Below the pieces are notes generated by a model. The model did not search any database, was not told the DNA's origin, and worked only from the letters and a program-made list of their open reading frames with translations. From Actinomycetota bacterium (GTDB taxonomy: Bacteria; Actinomycetota; Geothermincolia; Fen-727; Anoxymicrobiaceae), in contig PMDX01000137.1 in assembly GCA_003154635.1 (NCBI GenBank), positions 5,891-12,655 on the forward strand: a stretch of DNA of 6,765 bases, written 5' to 3'. The position numbers and the translations under genes are program-made. The first letter of the stretch is position 1. Each line of letters starts with the position of its first letter. This document shows positions 1 to 4,805 of the stretch, one piece after another.

Positions 1-419
1 GTGGTGGCGCCGAAGAAGTCGGAGCCGCCACGAGGCTCGGTGAGGGCCTCGGAGCAGAAGAGCTTGCCCTCGCAGGTGGGCTTCAGGTACTTCTGTTTCT
101 GCTCTTCGTTGCCGAACTCGTTCGTGCATTCGCCGACGATAGACACCAGCGAGTACAGGCAAGCCGGGGGGATCCCGAGCGTAGCCATCTCGCCGATGGC
201 TATGCACTCTTCGAGCCACCCGAGGCCGCGACCGCCGTACTCTTTCGGGAACCGCAGGCCCAGCAGGCCGCGTTCGGCTGCACCGAGGAGTATCTCCTTC
301 GGGTACTGAATCTTTTCGGCGTCCATGTCGAGCAGGTACTGGCGGTCTATCGAACGCGTGAAATCGCGGATTTCTTCCTGGAGGGTGATTTGCTCATCGG
401 TCATCATGAAATCAAACAT
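1..419 (-). CDS. Acyl-CoA dehydrogenase family protein, N-terminal part (runs off left edge)
   Basis: This is the N-terminal 139 codons of a flavin-dependent acyl-CoA dehydrogenase, an enzyme that introduces the alpha,beta double bond in acyl-CoA esters, as in fatty-acid or amino-acid breakdown. Translated from the ATG at 419 it begins MFDFMMTDEQ, continues with the helical N-terminal domain (LGLRFPKEYGGRGL, residues 54-67, is the usual loop), then EEQKQKYL (105-112). It ends in the family hallmark ALTEPRGGSD (125-134), at the entry to the central beta domain that contacts FAD and substrate. The start is fixed by an AAGGGAGG site six bases upstream; ATGs at codons 5 and 6 are less well placed. 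The catalytic base lies in the missing C-terminal two thirds, so chain-length specificity cannot be told. It is transcribed divergently from the membrane-protein gene at 545. Family assignment is firm, exact substrate unknown. Confidence 0.93.
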   Translation of the reverse strand, partial: MFDFMMTDEQITLQEEIRDFTRSIDRQYLLDMDAEKIQYPKEILLGAAERGLLGLRFPKEYGGRGLGWLEECIAIGEMATLGIPPACLYSLVSIVGECTNEFGNEEQKQKYLKPTCEGKLFCSEALTEPRGGSDFFGAT

Positions 420-425
420 CGCCTG

Positions 426-433
426 CCTCCCTT
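426..433 (-). promoter_or_regulatory. Ribosome binding site of the acyl-CoA dehydrogenase gene
   Basis: Read on the minus strand the bases are AAGGGAGG, followed by six bases and then the ATG at 419. This strong Shine-Dalgarno match decides the start over the in-frame ATGs at codons 5 and 6. Confidence 0.8.
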
Positions 434-451
434 TGTCACTGCCCCGGTCGC

Positions 452-481
452 TTGATGTTCATATGGGATTGCTGCTAAATT
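452..481 (+). promoter_or_regulatory. Candidate promoter for the membrane-protein gene
   Basis: TTGATG at 452-457 is separated by 18 bases from TAAATT at 476-481, which is preceded by TGC, an extended -10 arrangement. Transcription would begin near 488 and leave a leader of about 57 bases before the GTG at 545. Alternative plus-strand -10 candidates are TATTAT (507-512) and TAGAAT (512-517), but neither has a convincing -35. This is pattern matching only. Confidence 0.3.
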
Positions 482-483
482 CT

Positions 484-498
484 CCGAACCCGATTCGG
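484..498. promoter_or_regulatory. 15-bp inverted repeat in the divergent promoter region (possible operator)
   Basis: CCGAA and TTCGG form perfect 5-bp arms around the 5-base centre CCCGA. The site lies immediately downstream of the minus-strand TATAAT, about +3 to +17 relative to the inferred start of the acyl-CoA dehydrogenase transcript. It also lies just downstream of the candidate plus-strand promoter. That is where a repressor acting on both genes could bind. The arms are short, so chance is possible, and no regulator gene is in the window. Confidence 0.35.
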
Positions 499-507
499 CT
501 CGCATCT

Positions 508-513
508 ATTATA
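508..513 (-). promoter_or_regulatory. Candidate -10 element of the acyl-CoA dehydrogenase promoter
   Basis: The minus strand reads a perfect TATAAT here, in an AT-rich island within GC-rich DNA. The inferred transcription start would be near 501, giving a leader of about 82 bases to the ATG at 419. I see no good -35 hexamer at 16-18 bases upstream (the sequence there is TGCCTT-like). The promoter may therefore be weak, need an activator, or use another sigma factor. The same island also reads as -10-like on the plus strand (TATTAT at 507-512, TAGAAT at 512-517). Confidence 0.45.
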
Positions 514-544
514 GAATAGGCGGAAAACGAAAGGCACGGTATCA

Positions 545-1597
545 GTGGCCCAGAAGAAAAAGAAGAAACCGGCTGGCGCTCGTAAGTCTACCTACGCAAA
601 GGGCAAGAAGGTCGAGCCCCCAAAGAAAACCGGTCCAGCCAAGAGTTCCACCGGTACCGCCAGGCCGGTTCAAGGCGTAGCTAAGCAGACCTCGAAAGGC
701 GACCAGAAGCAGGTCGAGTCGTGGAACCTCGTAAGAAAGGGAACCCTTGAGGCCAAGGTCATGTGGGCCCTGCTGGCGATTATCGCCGTCGTGGCGCTGG
801 CACGCTACCCGCTGACGCAGGCCGAGGGTAACGTCCAGTACAAAGCCCAGGTGGTCGAGTATAAAAAGCTGCTTGCGGCTTTCGAGAAGAAGTACCCGAC
901 AGCGGTTGAGCAGAAGAAGCACTCCAAGGATAAGCCGGTAACGCCGAAGGCTCCCACCACAAGCGTTATCGTTATCAGTGTGCTGTTCGGTGCGATACAG
1001 TCGGCCATTTTCGCATTTCTCGGCCTCAACGTATTGAGGAGAACAGACCTCCGCACGCCTGTCCTCGACAAATCGCTCAGCGGGGAGGGCATCAGGGGTC
1101 CCGACCTGCTGCCTTTCGCCACGTGGTCGATTCCCGCCGGAGTTCTGATCATCGCTCCACTGTATCTGAACGCGCGAATCAGTTCGACGCTCATAAACAA
1201 CGTGGTTAAGGCGAGCGGGGCCATCAACACCAAGTACCCGCTCTACAAGGAGATACTTGGCTCGTTCAATGACGGGATGTTCTTCTTCGTCCTCTTTGTG
1301 CTGGTAGCCGTGCCGGCACTTATCTGGGTTTTCACGCGATACCACGACCGCACCCACGTGGAGCCCCACTGGGGAGGCATCCTCGGGGCTGCCCTGCTCG
1401 CGCTTGGATTCATATGGCTCAACGTCGGTAACTCGGTTCATTCAGCCACCCAGCATGCGGCCTACTCTCTCGGACTCGCGCTGCCCGTGGTCATAATGGG
1501 TTACGTTTTTTGGAAGAAGGGGTTAGAATACTCGATGCTCGCCGCTTTGATAGGCTTTGGCTTCTATCCTTTGATCGCGAGTTTCGTCGTAAAATAG
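545..1597 (+). CDS. Uncharacterised polytopic membrane protein with basic N-terminal tail
   Basis: I do not recognise this 350-residue protein. Residues 1-69 are a low-complexity, strongly basic segment rich in Lys, Pro, Ala and Thr (it opens MAQKKKKKPA) and probably disordered in the cytoplasm. Hydrophobic stretches follow at about 71-88, 139-162, 187-208, 244-265, 276-297, 304-323 and 327-348, roughly seven transmembrane helices. A charged, lysine-rich loop lies at about 92-137 between the first two. There is no cleavable signal peptide. The start is GTG, with a modest GAAAGG ten bases upstream; codon use matches the neighbouring genes. The last three hydrophobic segments are faintly reminiscent in layout of CPBP/Rce1-like intramembrane proteins, but I see no EExxxR motif or conserved histidine pair, so no protease function is claimed. 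It is divergent from the acyl-CoA dehydrogenase and 74 bases upstream of glyQ. Gene call strong, function unknown. Confidence 0.88.
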   Translation: MAQKKKKKPAGARKSTYAKGKKVEPPKKTGPAKSSTGTARPVQGVAKQTSKGDQKQVESWNLVRKGTLEAKVMWALLAIIAVVALARYPLTQAEGNVQYKAQVVEYKKLLAAFEKKYPTAVEQKKHSKDKPVTPKAPTTSVIVISVLFGAIQSAIFAFLGLNVLRRTDLRTPVLDKSLSGEGIRGPDLLPFATWSIPAGVLIIAPLYLNARISSTLINNVVKASGAINTKYPLYKEILGSFNDGMFFFVLFVLVAVPALIWVFTRYHDRTHVEPHWGGILGAALLALGFIWLNVGNSVHSATQHAAYSLGLALPVVIMGYVFWKKGLEYSMLAALIGFGFYPLIASFVVK

Positions 1598-1611
1598 CAC
1601 AGTGTGATAAC

Positions 1612-1648
1612 AGCGCAACACCTGGGGTCAGATACCATTTGTTGCGCT
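1612..1648. repeat. Hairpin-forming intergenic palindromic element
   Basis: A 9-bp perfect inverted repeat, AGCGCAACA (1612-1620) and TGTTGCGCT (1640-1648), encloses a 19-base centre carrying GGGGTCAGATACC. Within the centre GGT (1626-1628) can pair with ACC (1634-1636), so the transcript could fold into a long stem with an internal loop. It fills half of the 74-bp gap between the membrane-protein gene and glyQ. Only three T residues end the right arm, so a classical intrinsic terminator is not convincing. The architecture suggests a solitary REP-like or MITE-like palindromic repeat, but only one copy is visible here, so the repeat assignment is inference. Confidence 0.5.
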
Positions 1649-1654
1649 TTGATT

Positions 1655-1664
1655 GGGAGTGGAG
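1655..1664 (+). promoter_or_regulatory. Ribosome binding site of glyQ
   Basis: GGGAGTGGAG holds two overlapping Shine-Dalgarno-like cores. The second, GGAG at 1661-1664, is seven bases before the ATG at 1672. The next in-frame ATG (1684) is 19 bases away, so the 1672 start is preferred. Confidence 0.7.
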
Positions 1665-1671
1665 TTCATAG

Positions 1672-2550
1672 ATGGCGTTGACGATGCAGCAGGTGATACT
1701 CACGCTGGAGGGGTACTGGGCCGAGCGAGGCTACCTGCTTGCCCAGCCTTACGACCTCGAGGTGGGGGCGGGCACTTTTCATCCGGCCACGTTGTTGCGG
1801 TGCCTGGGCCCCGAGCCGTGGCGCGTCGCGTACGTCCAGCCCAGCAGGAGGCCGACTGACGGACGCTACGGCGAGAACCCGAACAGGGTCGGCAAGCACA
1901 ACCAGTACCAGGTCATATCAAAACCGTCACCTCCGGACGTAATCGACCTCTACCTCCAGAGCCTCTACGCCCTGGGCATAGCCCCCGAGGAGCACGATAT
2001 CCGTTTCGTGGAGGATGACTGGGAGTCGCCGACACTGGGGGCCTGGGGCCTGGGTTGGGAGGTATGGCTAGATGGCATGGAGATAACGCAGTTCACCTAT
2101 TTCCAGCAGGTCGGGGGCTTCGACTGCCGCCCCGTCTCCGCCGAGATAACTTACGGACTCGAGCGTATCTCGATGTACGTTCAGAATATCGACAATATCT
2201 TCGACATCGCCTGGAACGACGATGTCACCTACGGTGAGCTGTTCCAGCAAGCCGAGGTGGAGTGGTCGCGCTACTCGTTCGAGGAAGCCGACATCACGCT
2301 CTTGTACAGGATGTTCTCCGATTTCGAGGCGGAGGCGGGAGCATTGATTGCCAAGGGGCTTCTGCACCCGGCATACGACGCGTGCCTCAAGTGCTCGCAC
2401 GTGTTCAACCTGCTCGACGCTCGCGGTGCGATCAGCGTGACCGAGCGCACCGGATTTATCGCCAGGGTGCGCGCTCTCTCACGCGCATGCGCGCAAGAGT
2501 TCCTGAGGTGGCGAGAAGAAGAAGGCTACCCCCTGTTGAAGGCTACCTGA
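1672..2550 (+). CDS. glyQ: Glycyl-tRNA synthetase alpha subunit
   Basis: This is the catalytic subunit of the bacterial alpha2-beta2 glycyl-tRNA synthetase, which activates glycine with ATP and charges tRNA-Gly in the cytoplasm. The 292 residues are close to the usual length (E. coli GlyQ is about 303) and align end to end with the family from memory. Seen are LAQPYDLEVGAGTFHP (23-38), YVQPSRRPTDGRYGENPNR (54-72, the motif 2 region with its ATP-contacting arginines), HDIRFVEDDWESPTLGAWG (108-126), EITQFTYFQQVGG (137-149), EITYGLER (158-165, motif 3 region) and FNLLDARGAISVTER (245-259). Slight departures are KHNQYQ (75-80) where HYYQYQ-like sequence is common, and CLGPEPW (44-50). It precedes glyS with a 94-base gap. 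A 10-bp direct repeat sits at its 3' end (2521-2530 and 2538-2547). No T-box leader lies upstream. Confidence 0.98.
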   Translation: MALTMQQVILTLEGYWAERGYLLAQPYDLEVGAGTFHPATLLRCLGPEPWRVAYVQPSRRPTDGRYGENPNRVGKHNQYQVISKPSPPDVIDLYLQSLYALGIAPEEHDIRFVEDDWESPTLGAWGLGWEVWLDGMEITQFTYFQQVGGFDCRPVSAEITYGLERISMYVQNIDNIFDIAWNDDVTYGELFQQAEVEWSRYSFEEADITLLYRMFSDFEAEAGALIAKGLLHPAYDACLKCSHVFNLLDARGAISVTERTGFIARVRALSRACAQEFLRWREEEGYPLLKAT

Positions 2551-2606
2551 AGCCGCAAAGCCCGGCAGCCCGTGTGCGACCGCCCGAGGGCGACGAACGA
2601 CGGTTA

Positions 2607-2627
2607 CCGGCTCCACTGCGGAGCTGG
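2607..2627 (+). promoter_or_regulatory. GC-rich hairpin in the glyQ-glyS intergenic leader
   Basis: CCGGCTCC (2607-2614) and GGAGCTGG (2620-2627) can pair over eight positions (one G-U) around the loop ACTGC. The stem ends 17 bases before the glyS ATG and five bases before its weak AAAGAG ribosome site. It could influence translation initiation of glyS or be an mRNA processing or stability element. There is no T-tract, so a terminator is unlikely. Functional role is inference. Confidence 0.4.
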
Positions 2628-2644
2628 ACGACAAAGAGAAAACA

Positions 2645-4723
2645 ATGGCTGAACTACTGTTCGAGATAGGGACCGAAGAGCTGCCCGCCTCGGCCGCATA
2701 CGACGCCATCGGGCAGATCGAACGCCTTGTCCCCGAGTTATTCGATAGAGAGCGCATCGTCTTCGAGGAGTCCTACGTGCTGGCGAGCCCCCGCCGGTTG
2801 TCCGTCAGCATCCGGGGCCTCAACGAGCTCACCGAGCCCAGGGTCACAAACCGCAAGGGTCCACCTCTATCCGCGGCGCGCAACGAGGACGGCACCTGGT
2901 CAAGAGCCGCGCTCGGGTTCGCTCGCTCCCAGGGTGTAGGCGAGGAAGACCTCCTGGTGCAGGATACCGATAAGGGGAGCTACGTCTTCGCGGTCACGGA
3001 GGAGTCCGGCAAGCCGGTAGCGGAGGCCTTGCCGACTTTGCTCCGCGAGATCGTCTCGTCGCTGCGGTTCAAGAAATCCATGCGGTGGGGCAGCGGCGAG
3101 GAGCGCTTCAGCCGCCCGGTGCGCTGGCTGGTGGCCCTGTTCGACGGGCATGTAATCGATTTCGGGTTCGGCGAGCTGATGTCTTCGGACGTAACGTACG
3201 GTCATCGGTACCTCTCCAGGGGCGCCATCGGGATAAAACGCCCCCACGAGTACGAGCACCTTTTGCGAGAAGCCTTCGTGATGGTCGACCACAAGGCGAG
3301 GCTTGAGCAGATCATCAGCACGGCCGAGTTGGTGTGCGGCGAAGCTGATGCAATTCCCTTGCTCGATGACGACGTACTCGAAGAGGTAGTGATGCTTGTC
3401 GAGTGGCCCGGAATCGTGCTCGGCAAGTTCGACGAGCGTTTCCTCAAGCTACCGCGCGAGGTGCTCGTCCATGCCATGCAGTCGCACCAGCGGTATTTCC
3501 CTGTCGAAGACAGGTCGGGCGCCCTCAAGGCCGGCTTCCTCGCGGTGCACAACGGCGACCCGGAGAGCGAAGACACAATCCGCCGCGGGCACGAGAGAGT
3601 CCTCGCTGCGCGCCTCGCGGACGCGGAGTTCTTTTTCGAGGAGGATCTCAAGCGCCCTCTGGCTGACAGGATGGCTGACCTCGAGCACGTCGTCTACCAG
3701 TCGGAGCTGGGCAGCATGGCCGAGAAATCGACAAGGCTCGCGCTGCTGGTGGAGAAGGCCGCGCTCGAAATCGAACAGGACGAAGGCCTCGTGGAGCGCG
3801 CTCGCCGCGCCGCGCTGCTGTCGAAATGCGACCTCGTGACTCGCATGGTCATAGAGTTCCCCGCGTTGCAGGGGACGGTCGGCTCGATATACGCGAGTCT
3901 GACCGGAGAGGAAGAGAAAGTCGCCGAGGCGATAGGAGAGCTGTACCTGCCGCGCAGGCTGGGCGACTCTCTGCCCGAGACGACCGAAGGGGCACTGCTC
4001 GCCCTTGCCGAGAAGGCCGACAACCTGGCGGCATCGTTCGGGCTCGGGCACGTCCCGACGGGCTCTGAAGACCCTTACGCCCTGCGCCGGCAGGCCCTGG
4101 GCATGCTGATGATAATAATCGATCGCGGCCTCGACCTCTCGGTGAGAAAGATGGTCCGTGTATCGGCGGCTGAACTGGAGGCGGAGTCCCACGGCTTCTC
4201 GTGGACCCCGGAGGCTGAAAAAGCCCTGTCGGACTTTTTCGTCGCCAGAGAGCGGGTCTTTTTCACCGAGGCTGGATATCGCTACGACCTGGTCGACGCG
4301 GTCCTGGCAGTCGACTGGGATATCCCGCTCTCGGCGAAAAGGCGCCTGGACGCTCTCGTCGAAGCTCGCGAATCGGGGCTCCTCGCAAAGCTCTACACGG
4401 CCTTCGAGCGTTGCCATAACCTCTCGAAGGGGCAGGATACCTGCGGCGTGGACGAGACTCTGTTCACGGAGGACGTGGAGCGCGAGGTGTTCTCCGCTCT
4501 CGACGCGGCAGAGAAAGCCGCTGAAGCGGCTCTGGAGATGCTCGACTTCAAGGGAGCAGCAGCCGCGATCGAGCCGCTTTGCGAGCCCGTTGACAGGCTT
4601 TTCAATGACGTATTGATAATGGCCGAGGACCAGGCGGTCCGCGGCAACAGGCTGTCGCTCCTGACGCGCATCGACGCCCTGTTCAACAGGGTCGCTGATT
4701 TCTCCAAGCTTACGTGGGACTAG
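2645..4723 (+). CDS. glyS: Glycyl-tRNA synthetase beta subunit
   Basis: This is the large, tRNA-recognising subunit that joins GlyQ in the alpha2-beta2 glycyl-tRNA synthetase. Its 692 residues match the family length (about 690). The protein opens with the typical LLFEIGTEELPA (4-15). Then come VTNRKGPP (67-74), RFSRPVRWLVALFDG (154-168), the HQRYFPV signature (281-287) and DAEFFFEEDLKRPLADR (326-342). The HD-like region holds KCDLVTRMVIEFPALQG (394-410) and HVPTGSEDPYALRRQALG (469-486). The C-terminal anticodon-binding domain ends with VLIMAEDQAVRGNRLSLL (656-673) and LFNRVADFSKL (679-689). All expected parts are present and uninterrupted. The ATG at 2645 has only a weak AAAGAG six bases upstream, with a stable hairpin just before it, yet the N-terminal match makes the start secure. 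The stop is followed by an 82-base gap before ppdK. Confidence 0.98.
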   Translation: MAELLFEIGTEELPASAAYDAIGQIERLVPELFDRERIVFEESYVLASPRRLSVSIRGLNELTEPRVTNRKGPPLSAARNEDGTWSRAALGFARSQGVGEEDLLVQDTDKGSYVFAVTEESGKPVAEALPTLLREIVSSLRFKKSMRWGSGEERFSRPVRWLVALFDGHVIDFGFGELMSSDVTYGHRYLSRGAIGIKRPHEYEHLLREAFVMVDHKARLEQIISTAELVCGEADAIPLLDDDVLEEVVMLVEWPGIVLGKFDERFLKLPREVLVHAMQSHQRYFPVEDRSGALKAGFLAVHNGDPESEDTIRRGHERVLAARLADAEFFFEEDLKRPLADRMADLEHVVYQSELGSMAEKSTRLALLVEKAALEIEQDEGLVERARRAALLSKCDLVTRMVIEFPALQGTVGSIYASLTGEEEKVAEAIGELYLPRRLGDSLPETTEGALLALAEKADNLAASFGLGHVPTGSEDPYALRRQALGMLMIIIDRGLDLSVRKMVRVSAAELEAESHGFSWTPEAEKALSDFFVARERVFFTEAGYRYDLVDAVLAVDWDIPLSAKRRLDALVEARESGLLAKLYTAFERCHNLSKGQDTCGVDETLFTEDVEREVFSALDAAEKAAEAALEMLDFKGAAAAIEPLCEPVDRLFNDVLIMAEDQAVRGNRLSLLTRIDALFNRVADFSKLTWD

Positions 4724-4739
4724 CACGGCAGCCGCGCAA

Positions 4740-4745
4740 TATATT
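4740..4745 (+). promoter_or_regulatory. Candidate -10 element of a ppdK promoter
   Basis: TATATT stands in the only AT-rich patch of the glyS-ppdK gap. The implied transcription start (about 4752) falls inside the adjacent palindrome. No good -35 hexamer is seen at the usual spacing, so the promoter could be weak or activator-dependent. Low-confidence pattern match. Confidence 0.25.
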
Positions 4746-4747
4746 TT

Positions 4748-4761
4748 CCAGGTTTACCTGG
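4748..4761. promoter_or_regulatory. Perfect 14-bp palindrome upstream of ppdK (possible operator)
   Basis: CCAGGT, two T bases and ACCTGG form a perfect inverted repeat of 6-bp arms. It lies 24 bases after the glyS stop and 44 bases before the ppdK GTG, directly downstream of the AT-rich TATATT. A two-base spacer is too tight for a good RNA hairpin and no T-run follows. A binding site for a dimeric regulator controlling ppdK is therefore more likely than a terminator. The regulator is unknown. Confidence 0.42.
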
Positions 4762-4790
4762 CGTTGGATACCGGAAGATCAAGATAGCAC

Positions 4791-4798
4791 AAGGAGGG
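4791..4798 (+). promoter_or_regulatory. Strong ribosome binding site of ppdK
   Basis: AAGGAGGG is a near-perfect anti-Shine-Dalgarno match, seven bases before the GTG at 4806. It is the strongest ribosome site on the plus strand of the window and fixes the GTG start. Confidence 0.85.
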
Positions 4799-4805
4799 AA
4801 TAATC

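Noticed and set aside
1..519. Plus-strand open frames at 1-309 and 325-519
   Set aside because: They are antisense to the acyl-CoA dehydrogenase, whose minus-strand translation carries clear family motifs; their own products are Ser/Pro/Arg-rich with no similarity I can see.
542..1441. Long minus-strand open frame (299 codons) opposite the membrane-protein gene
   Set aside because: It lies fully antisense to a gene with a plausible start and hydrophobic helices, has an odd Arg/Gly/Leu-rich composition, no recognisable domain and no convincing ribosome site.
1612..1650. Hairpin after the membrane-protein gene read as an intrinsic terminator
   Set aside because: The loop is 19 bases and only three T residues follow, so it does not meet the usual terminator pattern; it is reported as a palindromic element instead.
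2482..2493. Perfect 12-bp palindrome CGCGCATGCGCG inside glyQ, with CTCT/AGAG further out
   Set aside because: It lies within conserved coding sequence (Ser-Arg-Ala-Cys-Ala-Gln) and is easily explained by GC-rich codon choice; no functional context.
2581..2592. CGCCC-GA-GGGCG mini-palindrome between glyQ and glyS
   Set aside because: As RNA it makes only four pairs with a tetraloop. It is too small to separate from chance in this GC-rich gap, and the hairpin at 2607-2627 is stronger.
3449..4726. 425-codon minus-strand open frame opposite glyS
   Set aside because: It is the complement of a fully conserved glyS region. Long antisense open frames are expected in GC-rich genes, and the product shows no known motif.
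4748..4761. Palindrome after glyS read as a terminator
   Set aside because: With a two-base spacer it cannot form a good RNA hairpin without losing pairs, and no U-run follows.
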